Part shown: positions 8,012 to 15,518 of the stretch, piece after piece
How positions within the stretch are numbered: position 1 is the first letter of the stretch
Layout of the letters: each line of letters opens with the position of its first letter
Assembly: GCA_021796235.1 (NCBI GenBank)
Contig: JAJYOJ010000004.1
Coordinates: 1 to 64,000, forward strand
Source: a bacterium
GTDB taxonomy: Bacteria > Patescibacteriota > Microgenomatia > UBA1406 > GWC2-37-13
Direction of reading: 5' to 3'
Length of the DNA: 64,000 nucleotides
Made by a program: the position numbers and the translations under genes
The notes under the pieces: generated by a model
The model's input: only the letters and a program-made list of their open reading frames with translations
Database searches by the model: none
What the model was told of the DNA's origin: nothing

Positions 8012-9135
8012 ACTTGATTATCGACTTTATTTAAAAAGTCATTTATTATTATATAGAGTTTTTCAAGAGAAGACAAAGAAACCCATTCATTGGGAGCATG
8101 GGCATTTCCTCCGTTTGGACCAATACCAAGTACCGTTATTCCGTGAACCCCGAAAATATTTTCATCCGAAATAGATGTACGGAAATAAGGAAGAGCTTTT
8201 TTACCGATTTTTTCGCTTACAGACTGCTTTAGCATTTTTAAATATTTGTTGTTCTTGCTTATTTCATAACTATTTAAAAAAGGAGTGTCTCTTTTAAGAA
8301 AAGAGACATTTACCGAAAAATAATTTCCATATTTTCTCTTGATAATTTTTGCTAAATTCTTTATTTCTTCTAATAGCTGTTTATTTGTTTTTGGCGGTAA
8401 TATTGATGAATCTAATTCAAGGCTTATTTCATGCGGAGTAGACATGCCTGTTGTTTTTGATTCAATTCTTCTTGCGAAAATGAACCCGTTTTTTTTATTT
8501 GAAAATTTATTTAATCTTTTTAATTCATTCAAAAAATCGGATAGGAATAAATTAATATCAAGCGCTGGATGATACAAGGCATAATGAAGAGGAAGGCCCT
8601 TTATTTTAATTACATAGACTGCGCGACCTGGCCTTGCAATGACGATACCTCTATTCTTGTAATAAAAGGCGGGTTCTGGCGAAACAACGCATTCGACGCC
8701 TTTCATAAAGTTTGAATTTATTAACCTATACCCGCCTTTTGAAATATTTTCTTCATCTACGCAAAAGGCTATTTTTAACGTAAAATTTTTTGGTTGAAAA
8801 TTTAGGAAATTTAAAATATTAACTGCCATTCCACCTTTCATATCCCAGGAGCCCAAACCATAAGCTTTATTTCCGACCACGGTTAATTTAAACGGTTTAG
8901 TTTTCCATCCGTTCGCGACGCCGATGGTATCAAGGTGAGAGTAAAGAAGAACGCTTTTTTTACCTTTACCTTTTTCAACGACAAGATTAAATCTGTTATT
9001 TTCTACTCGTTGTTTTTGTATAAAACCATGATCTTCTAAAAGGTGATTCAAATGCATACAAAGATTTTTTTCTTCAGGATAATGGGAGTCAATTGATACG
9101 AGTTTATTTAAAAAATCTAATATTTTATCTCCCAT
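8008..9135 (-). CDS. M20-family metallopeptidase/deacylase (ArgE/DapE-like), copy 1
   Basis: Zinc-dependent amidohydrolase of the family that includes ArgE, DapE, carnosinase-like and N-acyl-amino-acid hydrolases. The metal ligands are in order: LYSHLDTI (His), GLGSWDMKGG (Asp), CVDEEN (catalytic Glu and ligand Glu), SPEPA (Glu) and GGNAHAPNEW (His). It is 375 aa with the usual inserted dimerisation domain and has no signal peptide. It overlaps the upstream GNAT gene by 11 bp and the LysRS gene by 4 bp, so it is translationally coupled. A paralogue at 45875-47011 also follows a GNAT gene. The substrate is not known; the context suggests an acylated amino acid or dipeptide. Confidence 0.88.
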   Translation of the reverse strand: MGDKILDFLNKLVSIDSHYPEEKNLCMHLNHLLEDHGFIQKQRVENNRFNLVVEKGKGKKSVLLYSHLDTIGVANGWKTKPFKLTVVGNKAYGLGSWDMKGGMAVNILNFLNFQPKNFTLKIAFCVDEENISKGGYRLINSNFMKGVECVVSPEPAFYYKNRGIVIARPGRAVYVIKIKGLPLHYALYHPALDINLFLSDFLNELKRLNKFSNKKNGFIFARRIESKTTGMSTPHEISLELDSSILPPKTNKQLLEEIKNLAKIIKRKYGNYFSVNVSFLKRDTPFLNSYEISKNNKYLKMLKQSVSEKIGKKALPYFRTSISDENIFGVHGITVLGIGPNGGNAHAPNEWVSLSSLEKLYIIINDFLNKVDNQV

Positions 9136-10198
9136 ATAGTTGAAGTAATCTTTCTCTGGCTAAATAGGTCACTAAAAGATCGTTTTGAATACTTTCTGGT
9201 CGAGCATCATTTGAATCATTGATTATATTGACATGCCGGCGAAGAATCCCAGGTGCAAAGCCATATTTTTCGCAAGCAGATAAAGTAGATTCTCTTCCCT
9301 GTTTTTTAGCAGAAATTAATACGGGAGGCAAGGGTTGTGGAATAGAGATATCTGCATTAGATTCCGAATAAATTAAATGGGTACCATTTCTAGCTTCATT
9401 TCTCATAAGTTCGGTTGCAACATGAGTATACAACCCTTTACCTCGATATATTTTTCCGTTTAAACCTTCACGGGTAAATCCTTCTGTTATTTCTCCGATA
9501 TTAAAAACAACAGGCTGGCCGTTGCGAGCTAAATTTAAGCTTGCGTGTTCGATCATACCCGTACTCACAATGGATCCTTCATCAAACAAGGCTACTAAAA
9601 CATTATGCGTATTTAAAAGCATTTCGGAAACGTTTTCAGATGAATATCTAAACGCTCTATATAGATCAGCATACTGACGTTGGATATCAGGATTTTGTCT
9701 ATCAGCCTCGGTCAATATCCTTATAGAATATTCATCCGGCAAAGATTGATAAGACATAGTATTCGGCGACTCAAAAATAGTTCGAGCCTTAGCTATTTCT
9801 GTTCCGATTATTTCAGAGGAAGGCGTCCTTCCCGGAGTGTTTTTTCCTAAATAAATTATTGCGCAATCATCTAGTGAGTCTACTCTACATCCGGATAGAG
9901 GAATTATTCCTTCAAGATATGGTTGAATAAAATTTCTGTCTACGCCTAGGTCTTGTATAGACCGATTTGATACAAAAACTCTTGTGGTGTACCTTGATAT
10001 GTCTTCATCAAAAGGATAGGAAGAAAAATCGGCAACAAAGCCAATAAAATCTTTCCCATTTTCAATTACGTGCGGGTAGATATTTTTTTTTCTTCCCTCA
10101 GAAGCACGCCTGGGAAATAACGACACATCTCCTATACTTGTCGGAGCGGGAGCGGGGATATCATGTATATTATTTGTTACAACTTCATCACTTATCAT
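9125..10198 (-). CDS. GNAT-family N-acetyltransferase, first gene of the T-box operon
   Basis: 357 residues. The C-terminal half (about 155-300) has the GNAT layout, with the acetyl-CoA pyrophosphate loop at IYRGKGLYTHV. It recalls beta-lysine acetyltransferase (AblB)-like proteins, a weak resemblance. The N-terminal ~150 residues are not recognised. The ATG follows the T-tract of the T-box terminator directly, with no Shine-Dalgarno. It is followed by M20 hydrolase, LysRS and HD genes on the same transcript. Putative role: acetylation of an amino acid or amine induced when a tRNA is uncharged. Confidence 0.75.
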   Translation of the reverse strand: MISDEVVTNNIHDIPAPAPTSIGDVSLFPRRASEGRKKNIYPHVIENGKDFIGFVADFSSYPFDEDISRYTTRVFVSNRSIQDLGVDRNFIQPYLEGIIPLSGCRVDSLDDCAIIYLGKNTPGRTPSSEIIGTEIAKARTIFESPNTMSYQSLPDEYSIRILTEADRQNPDIQRQYADLYRAFRYSSENVSEMLLNTHNVLVALFDEGSIVSTGMIEHASLNLARNGQPVVFNIGEITEGFTREGLNGKIYRGKGLYTHVATELMRNEARNGTHLIYSESNADISIPQPLPPVLISAKKQGRESTLSACEKYGFAPGILRRHVNIINDSNDARPESIQNDLLVTYLARERLLQLYGR

Positions 10199-10224
10199 AA
10201 AAAAACCGTCCTTGGAAAATTAGT

Positions 10225-10240
10225 TCCGCCAACTGACGGA
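10225..10240. repeat. TCCGCC-type palindrome in the T-box terminator loop
   Basis: TCCGCCAACTGACGGA, one mismatch from the perfect palindrome at 10412-10427. It forms the tip of the T-box terminator hairpin. It is unrelated in sequence to the CACCC REP family. Confidence 0.55.
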
Positions 10241-10411
10241 TTAACCTTTCAAGGACGGAGAATCACAATTCAACCGCGGTACCACCTTGATTTAATAAAG
10301 CTTATTTTCTGTTTCGTCAACAGACTTCGACTTTACCACTCTTTCCTGATTTAATCAGAATGCTGCTTTTGACGGGCAGGCTGCCGTCGGGTTCTACTTT
10401 GACTCTCCAAA

Positions 10412-10427
10412 TCCGCCAACTGGCGGA
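10412..10427. repeat. TCCGCC-type palindrome in the T-box leader
   Basis: TCCGCCAACTGGCGGA, a perfect palindrome with 7-bp arms, in the 5' part of the T-box leader. Near-identical to the copy at 10225-10240. Confidence 0.55.
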
Positions 10428-10506
10428 AAAGGCGGTTCATTTCTTCCCGAAGCAGTGAAGTCTTGCCCAAAAATTTTTAGGGGTCTTCACTATTGCTTTC
10501 TTGAAT

Positions 10507-10534
10507 ATTCTAGCAAAAAATTATTTAATGTCAA
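10507..10534 (-). promoter_or_regulatory. promoter of the T-box operon
   Basis: On the - strand, TTGACA (10529-10534), a 16-nt spacer and TAGAAT (10507-10512). The -35 lies inside the 3' end of greA. The transcription start is expected near 10500, giving a leader of about 300 nt. Confidence 0.75.
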
Positions 10535-10979
10535 CTACTTTATATTTTATTTTTCCTGCTGGGGTATCGGCCCAAACATCATCACCAACTTTTTTATTGA
10601 GAAGAGCTGCGCCGATTGGCGAGGTAAGAGAAAGTTTTTTTTGCATTGGATTTGCTTCGTATTCACCGACAATTTGAAATATGTCTTCTTTACCGTCTAT
10701 TCCGACAGTTACATAGTTTCCCAATGCAACGGTCTGAGAATGATTGTGATTTTCAGCGACTACAACGTTTTTTAAAATCTCCTCGATTTCCTGGATCCTT
10801 CCTTCAATAAAAGCTAGCTCCTCCTTGGCAGCGACATATTCACTGTTTTCCGATAAATCACCCATGGCACGAGCCTTTTGTAGCCGGTCAACGGCGTAAG
10901 GCCGTTTGGTTTTTTTTAGTTCATCTAATTCAGAAACGATTTTTTGATAGCCTTCTTTGGTAAGTTCTACTTTTTTCAT
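10521..10979 (-). CDS. greA: transcription elongation factor GreA
   Basis: Rescues backtracked RNA polymerase by stimulating transcript cleavage. At 152 aa it has the normal layout: N-terminal coiled coil with the acidic tip around DLSENSEYVAAKEE (about 41-54), and a C-terminal FKBP-like domain ending with SPIGAALLNKKVGDDV. It is preceded by a strong promoter and, right before the ATG, an intrinsic terminator hairpin. No Shine-Dalgarno is visible. The promoter of the next operon overlaps its 3' end. Confidence 0.97.
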   Translation of the reverse strand: MKKVELTKEGYQKIVSELDELKKTKRPYAVDRLQKARAMGDLSENSEYVAAKEELAFIEGRIQEIEEILKNVVVAENHNHSQTVALGNYVTVGIDGKEDIFQIVGEYEANPMQKKLSLTSPIGAALLNKKVGDDVWADTPAGKIKYKVVDIK

Positions 10980-10983
10980 TTAT

Positions 10984-11023
10984 AAAAAAACAAATCCCCG
11001 TAAACTTGTTTCAAAGGGGGATT
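10984..11023 (-). terminator. terminator hairpin in the greA leader
   Basis: On the - strand, AATCCCC (11017-11023), a 17-nt loop, GGGGATT (10993-10999), then TTG and T7 (10984-10990). It begins almost at the expected transcription start and ends 4 nt before the greA ATG, so it must be read through to express greA. Confidence 0.7.
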
Positions 11024-11034
11024 AATGCTACAAT
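11006..11034 (+). promoter_or_regulatory. promoter of tRNA-Glu
   Basis: TTGTTT (11006-11011), 17 nt, TACAAT (11029-11034), 36 nt before the mature tRNA 5' end. The -10 overlaps the -10 of the leftward greA promoter. Confidence 0.5.
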
Positions 11035-11061
11035 ACTACTATATTTTTTAAGTGATGTCAA
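11033..11061 (-). promoter_or_regulatory. promoter of greA
   Basis: On the - strand, TTGACA (11056-11061), 17 nt, TAGTAT (11033-11038). It crosses the rightward tRNA-Glu promoter, so RNA polymerase cannot occupy both at once. Confidence 0.65.
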
Positions 11062-11070
11062 ATAGCTTAA

Positions 11071-11144
11071 GCTCTCGTCGTCTAGTGGCCCAGGACGGCA
11101 GGTTCTCATCCTGCAAATCAGGGGTTCAAATCCCCTCGAGAGCA
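11071..11144 (+). tRNA. tRNA-Glu (anticodon CTC)
   Basis: Full cloverleaf: acceptor GCTCTCG/CGAGAGC, Glu-type D arm GTCT-AGTGGCCC-AGGA, anticodon stem GCAGG/CCTGC with loop TTCTCAT (CTC), T arm AGGGG-TTCAAAT-CCCCT, and discriminator A at 11144. CCA is not encoded. Confidence 0.95.
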
Positions 11145-11153
11145 CCCTTCTAT

Positions 11154-12017
11154 TTATTTCAATGCAGCGGCGACTACTGGAGCCATCGAGCTATAATCTA
11201 CTGCCCCGGGAAACATTGTTGTATTTAAAAGAAAGTGTGGCGTTCCTTGATAGCCGAGAGTTGGAGCAAGATTGGTATCTCTGGTTAAAGCTTTAGCGTA
11301 TTTACCACTTTGCAAACAGGCAGTAAGAGCATTAGTATCGACTGCGCCTGACAAGAAGTCAACAAGCTGGGGAATATTTTTAGGATCGTTTTGGAGGGTA
11401 GTATTTAAAAGGGTGTATCCTGCATCTGACATTAATTTGTCGTGTGCTTCCCAAAATTTACCTTGATCAAATGCGCAGTAGAGTGCTTGCATGCCCAAAG
11501 CGCCATTACCATGACCGGGTGCGTATAAAAACGCTAAAGAAGCCTTTCCGGAATCAACCAGTTTTCTAAGTTCCGTAACTGGCGGGTCATAAGATCCTCC
11601 GTCCGTCGCATATTGGAATTGCGGTCCGTCCTGTTTTGCTAATTGGGGATCAAGTCCTCCAGCCAGATGGCAGTAAGGACAGCTGGGGTCGGTAATTTCG
11701 ACAATGAGCAATTTACTGTTCGTATTTCCGAAATGTATAAATCCATTTGCGAAAAGTTTTTTAACCTGATCCAAGGTAACTGTTGCCGTTGGTTTTCCGG
11801 TTTGGTTTTGAGGAGTTGTAGTTGTGGCTGTAGTTCCAGTTTGTTCAAGAGTTTTTACTTTGAAAAAAAGATAACCTGCAACAAAAGAAATAACAATTAA
11901 TAAAACAACTAAAAGAGTTGCTGGTCCAGAAGAACGAGGTTCTCGATATTGCATTTCAGGTTCGGGAGTATATGATACCTCAAGATCTTTTTTTGTTGGT
12001 TTTCTTCCTCTTGGCAT
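11154..12017 (-). CDS. membrane-anchored DsbA-like thioredoxin-fold protein
   Basis: Likely a thiol-disulfide oxidoreductase acting outside the membrane. A basic, Pro-rich cytoplasmic N-terminus is followed by one membrane helix (about residues 32-52) and a Thr-rich linker. A DsbA/DsbG-type thioredoxin domain (about 85-287) follows, with the CPYCH active site near residue 113 and the cis-Pro region at LGYQGTPHFLLN near the C-terminus. The promoter is TTGACA-17-TACACT (complement 12026-12054), with the ATG only 8 nt after the -10, so the transcript is probably leaderless. It stands alone, downstream of the alaS unit and convergent with tRNA-Glu. Confidence 0.9.
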   Translation of the reverse strand: MPRGRKPTKKDLEVSYTPEPEMQYREPRSSGPATLLVVLLIVISFVAGYLFFKVKTLEQTGTTATTTTPQNQTGKPTATVTLDQVKKLFANGFIHFGNTNSKLLIVEITDPSCPYCHLAGGLDPQLAKQDGPQFQYATDGGSYDPPVTELRKLVDSGKASLAFLYAPGHGNGALGMQALYCAFDQGKFWEAHDKLMSDAGYTLLNTTLQNDPKNIPQLVDFLSGAVDTNALTACLQSGKYAKALTRDTNLAPTLGYQGTPHFLLNTTMFPGAVDYSSMAPVVAAALK

Positions 12018-12025
12018 AATGCAAA

Positions 12026-12054
12026 AGTGTAGAGGAAAAAATATTTATTGTCAA
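12026..12054 (-). promoter_or_regulatory. promoter of the DsbA-like gene
   Basis: On the - strand, TTGACA (12049-12054), 17 nt, TACACT (12026-12031), then 8 nt to the ATG. A near-consensus, leaderless arrangement. Confidence 0.75.
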
Positions 12055-12065
12055 CCGTAAAATAT

Positions 12066-12404
12066 TTATCTCACGATTAAACCGTTCTTGAGAGATTTTT
12101 TGAGAGGGAGGAGAAGTGGTTTTCCGTTTTCATCTGCTGCCAACATCATACCGTTGGAAATTTTGTCAAGCATTTTTTTCGGTTCAAGATTTGCAACGAA
12201 AATAAATTTTTTTCCAATCAGATCCGGCGCTTTGTAATATTTACCTACGCCGGCGATGATTTCAACGACTCCATAATCTTGTCCCAAATCTACCCGGAGA
12301 GCGATTAGATTCCGTGAACCTTCGACAAAAGCCGCTTCTTTTACTTTACCAATTTTAAAGTCAAACTTCTGAAAGTCGGAAAACGTGACAAGCGGCTTTT
12401 TCAT
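12066..12404 (-). CDS. Trbp111/MetRS-C-terminal-type tRNA-binding protein
   Basis: A 112-residue OB-fold protein of the EMAP-II/Trbp111/CsaA type, found alone or as the C-terminal dimerisation domain of MetRS. Family segments visible: FDFKIGKVKEA, LRVDLG, IIAGVGKYY, KKFIFVANLEPKKM and SNGMMLAA. It lies 2 nt downstream of alaS in the same unit. The MetRS of this window (54657-56082) and the AlaRS both lack a C-terminal tRNA-binding appendix, so this protein may serve one of them in trans (inference). Confidence 0.85.
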   Translation of the reverse strand: MKKPLVTFSDFQKFDFKIGKVKEAAFVEGSRNLIALRVDLGQDYGVVEIIAGVGKYYKAPDLIGKKFIFVANLEPKKMLDKISNGMMLAADENGKPLLLPLKKSLKNGLIVR

Positions 12405-12406
12405 AT

Positions 12407-14185
12407 TTATTTTGCGTAAATTCTGTATAAATTACTGCCTGTTTTCTCAAATTTATAAATGGTTATTTTACCAATTTCCGATGTATTTTTTACATGCGGT
12501 CCACTGCAAAATTCCTTCGAATAATTGCCGACAAAATAAACTTTCACCATATCGGGATACTTTTCGCGGAAAAAAGCTTTCGCACCGATTTTCATTGCTT
12601 CTGCCTTAGGAATAATTTTGAATGAAACCGCTAAAGATTCTTTTATTTTGTTGTTAACAATAGTTTCCACTTTAGTAATTTCTTCCTGCGTAGGCTTCCT
12701 GCCGCAGTAAAAATCAAAACGCAGTCTTTCACCGGTAATATTGGATCCTTCCTGCCGAACCTCGTTTCCTAAAACATCAAAAAGCGCCTGGTGAAGTAGG
12801 TGGGTTGCGGTGTGATATTTTAAAACTTGTTCACTTTGATCCGCCAGACCACCTTTGAATTTTCCGGCGGAAGCGGTACGCGACATTTTACGATGCTTTT
12901 CAAACTGGTCGCGAAAAGCTTTTTTATCGACTTTTTTATTTAGATTATCGAAAATTTCTTCAATAATTTCCAAAGGGAGTCCATAACTTTGATAATAGTA
13001 AAAAGCTTTATTTTCTAGTTCCCGATCAGGAGTATTCATTATTTCTGTCATACCGCGAGCTAAAGCCTTGCCAAATTTATTCATTTCTTCCTGGATAATG
13101 GGAGCGATTATTTTTCGATCGTTTTTTACGTCAAAATAAATATCTCCGTAAGTATCAATTACGCCTTGACAAAGCTCGTCTAGGGAAAATATTTGTTTAA
13201 TATCAACTCCTATTTTATGCAAATTCAGTGAGGCTTTTCTTAAAATTCGTCTTAAAACATAACCTTGTTCCTTATTTGACGGTATAACACCTTCTTTTAT
13301 TAAAAAAACCGAACTTTTAATATGATCGGCAATTATTCTCATTTCTTTTTTTGATTCGGGGTATTTTTTACCTGTAATGTTTTCTAAGGAAGTAATTATT
13401 TTTGTGAAAATGTTAGTTTCAAACAAATCGTTTTTGTTCTCGAGCGCCATTATTATTCTTTCTATACCACCACCAAAATCGACGTTTTTGTTTGGCAACT
13501 CAGAAAATGAGCCGTCAGAATTTTTTTTATATTGCATAAAGACACTATTTCCTATTTCTAAGAAGCGACCACAGTCACAATTTGGGTGGCAAACTTTTCC
13601 ATATTTCGGATTGTGTTTTATTTCAGTAAACTCGAAAAAAACTTCAGAATCTGGACCGCCCGGCTCGCCTGTTGGCATGTTTTCCGGCACGCCGGCGCGG
13701 GACCACCAGTTTTTTTCCGGACCATATTTAAAGATTCTATTTTCAGGAATACCTAACGATTTCCAGATATCGTACGATTCTGAATCTTCGGGCAGGTCTT
13801 TTGTACCTGAAAATACTGATGCATATAAATTTTCTTTAGGCAGCTGCAATTCCTTTGTTAAAAACTCAAAAAACCAGGCTAACTGTTCTTTTTTAAAGTA
13901 AGTTCCTAATGACCAATTTCCCATCATTTCAAAAAATGTATCATGTCGATTGTCGCCAACCTCCTCGATGTCTTGTGTACGAAAACAGGGTTGGATGTTG
14001 TATAATTTTTTGCCCAGCGGGTGCGGTTCGCCTAGCAGGTAGGGAACAAGCTGTTGCATCCCTGATCCGGTAAACAGAGTCGTTGGATCATCCTTAGGAA
14101 CCAGAGGAATGGGAGGGACTTCTTGATGATCATGGCTTTTCCAAAATTTGGCAAACTTTTCACGCAGCTGGACATGGGTTATCAT
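12407..14185 (-). CDS. alaS: alanyl-tRNA synthetase, short form without C-Ala domain
   Basis: Class II synthetase charging tRNA-Ala. The aminoacylation domain has TTLFTGSGMQQLVPYL and CFRTQDIEEVGDNRHDTFFEMMGNW-type core motifs (split here by position, about 35-90). The editing domain has HTATHLLHQAL (zinc HxxxH, near residue 465) and a Cys/His pair in CSGPHVKN near 565. At 592 aa it ends right after the editing domain and lacks the usual C-terminal oligomerisation/C-Ala domain of ~870-aa enzymes. An ATTATA -10 (complement) lies 11 nt before the ATG. The tRNA-binding protein gene follows directly. Confidence 0.96.
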   Translation of the reverse strand: MITHVQLREKFAKFWKSHDHQEVPPIPLVPKDDPTTLFTGSGMQQLVPYLLGEPHPLGKKLYNIQPCFRTQDIEEVGDNRHDTFFEMMGNWSLGTYFKKEQLAWFFEFLTKELQLPKENLYASVFSGTKDLPEDSESYDIWKSLGIPENRIFKYGPEKNWWSRAGVPENMPTGEPGGPDSEVFFEFTEIKHNPKYGKVCHPNCDCGRFLEIGNSVFMQYKKNSDGSFSELPNKNVDFGGGIERIIMALENKNDLFETNIFTKIITSLENITGKKYPESKKEMRIIADHIKSSVFLIKEGVIPSNKEQGYVLRRILRKASLNLHKIGVDIKQIFSLDELCQGVIDTYGDIYFDVKNDRKIIAPIIQEEMNKFGKALARGMTEIMNTPDRELENKAFYYYQSYGLPLEIIEEIFDNLNKKVDKKAFRDQFEKHRKMSRTASAGKFKGGLADQSEQVLKYHTATHLLHQALFDVLGNEVRQEGSNITGERLRFDFYCGRKPTQEEITKVETIVNNKIKESLAVSFKIIPKAEAMKIGAKAFFREKYPDMVKVYFVGNYSKEFCSGPHVKNTSEIGKITIYKFEKTGSNLYRIYAK

Positions 14186-14223
14186 AATAATGTAAAATTA
14201 TAGCATTATTTCCCCAAAAAATT

Positions 14224-15087
14224 ATGTTGATAAAAACATCAGACAAAGCAGCAATAAAACTAATTCTTGATAAATATAAGTTACCAAAAGCTGATTCTCA
14301 TAAAGGTCAGAATGGGCGAGTTCTGATTATCGGAGGTTCTTCGCTCTTTCACTCAGCATCAATCTGGGCGGCAGAAGTTGCCTCGCATTTTGTTGACATC
14401 GTTCATTACGCGTCGACAAAGGAAAATGAAGAGATTTTTCTTGATTTAAAGAAAAAATTTCATAATGGAATTATTGTTCCGCAAAAAGATTTAATGCGTT
14501 ACGTTAGCGAGGATAACGCAGTCTTGGTCGGTTCAGGTATGATGCGAACCGACGAAGAAGGAAAATATACATACGATTTAACAAAAAAGTTGCTTGAAAG
14601 TTTTCCGAATAAGAGATTTGTATTAGATGCCGGATCACTGCAGACGATGCCGCCGGATTGGTTATCCGAGTTAAAGGTGCCGGCAATAGTTACACCCCAC
14701 CAGCAGGAATTTGAAAAACTTTTTAGTTTAAAAGTAATAGACAAATCTCTTGAGGAAAAACAGCGGCTTGTGCAAACTACAGCCAAGAAATATCACTGCA
14801 TAATTCTTCTTAAAGCAGTTTCTGATATCGTTTCCGATGGCAAAGAAATATACGTTGTAGAAGGAGGAAACCAGGGTTTGACAAAGGGTGGGACAGGTGA
14901 TGTTTTGGCGGGTCTAACTGTAGGTTTCTACGCTAATAATCCGCCTTTGCTTTCAGCAGTTTTAGCATCCTTTCTGCTCAAAAAAACAGCTGAGGAACTT
15001 TCTAAAAAAAGTGGTTATTGGTATAATATAGATAATATAGTTGAAGCTTTGCCCTCGCAAGTTACGACACTTATTTTAAAAGAATGA
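14224..15087 (+). CDS. nnrD: ADP-dependent NAD(P)H-hydrate dehydratase
   Basis: Repairs hydrated NAD(P)H. At 287 aa it has the ribokinase-like CARKD fold: GQNGRVLIIGGSS near the N-terminus, VGSGM, PAIVTPHQQEFEKLF, and the nucleotide-binding GLTKGGTGDVLAGL near 218-231. The epimerase half found in bifunctional enzymes is absent. First gene of a tight rightward unit with two exported proteins and secA; the next ORF overlaps its stop by 4 bp. Confidence 0.92.
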   Translation: MLIKTSDKAAIKLILDKYKLPKADSHKGQNGRVLIIGGSSLFHSASIWAAEVASHFVDIVHYASTKENEEIFLDLKKKFHNGIIVPQKDLMRYVSEDNAVLVGSGMMRTDEEGKYTYDLTKKLLESFPNKRFVLDAGSLQTMPPDWLSELKVPAIVTPHQQEFEKLFSLKVIDKSLEEKQRLVQTTAKKYHCIILLKAVSDIVSDGKEIYVVEGGNQGLTKGGTGDVLAGLTVGFYANNPPLLSAVLASFLLKKTAEELSKKSGYWYNIDNIVEALPSQVTTLILKE

Positions 15088-15518
15088 AAAAAGAAACAGC
15101 CATTGCAATTGTTTTTGGTATAATCCTGGGCGGGATTGTTGCAACTTTATTGATACTAAGAAATAAAGAACTACAGCTCGCTAAAAACAAGGCTTTCGGG
15201 TCGAACAGTAGTCAATCAGCAGCCGCTCCAGCCACAAGTCAGAACATTCAATCGTTTACTCTAGATGCGCCTCAGGATGGCGAAATTGTCTATACTAATT
15301 CTGTTACTATCAAAGGCAGCGCCAATAAAGGAAGTCTGATTGTAATTCAATCACCGATAAAAGACCTAATAGTTAAAAACGACAATGAACAATTTAGCGA
15401 AGATTTTCCTTTAAGTTTTGGTGAAAATGCCATTACAATAACGGTTTACCCGCCCCAAGCCGAAGGAAAGTCGCAGGAAAAGCGTTTACGGATTTATTAT
15501 TTAAAGCAGAGTCTATGA
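15084..15518 (+). CDS. single-pass membrane protein with an Ig-like extracellular domain
   Basis: 144 residues: one N-terminal membrane helix (about 6-25), a Ser/Ala-rich linker, and a beta-sandwich-like domain (about 55-140) with the pattern APQDGEIVYTNSVTIKGSA ... GENAITITVYPP typical of bacterial Ig-like/glucodextranase-B-type domains. Function unknown. It overlaps nnrD and the following ORF by 4 bp each, so it belongs to the secA operon. Confidence 0.7.
   Translation: MKKETAIAIVFGIILGGIVATLLILRNKELQLAKNKAFGSNSSQSAAAPATSQNIQSFTLDAPQDGEIVYTNSVTIKGSANKGSLIVIQSPIKDLIVKNDNEQFSEDFPLSFGENAITITVYPPQAEGKSQEKRLRIYYLKQSL

Larger units (their letters stand above)
10199..10505 (-). promoter_or_regulatory. 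T-box leader (tRNA-sensing riboswitch)
   Basis: Read on the - strand, the leader contains the T-box core AAGGTGGTACCGCGG (complement 10274-10288), upstream helices (for example a stem at about 10304-10320), and an intrinsic terminator: CCGTCCTT/AAGGACGG arms (10251-10258 with 10206-10213) and seven U residues (10199-10205). The terminator's 5' arm lies just downstream of the T-box bulge, as in class I transcriptional T-boxes. The specifier codon could not be assigned by eye; LysRS in the operon suggests Lys. Two TCCGCC...GGCGGA-type palindromes lie within the leader. Confidence 0.88.

Noticed and set aside
10455-10775. Rightward 106-codon ORF across the T-box promoter and greA
   Set aside because: It is antisense to greA and the T-box leader, with no family match.
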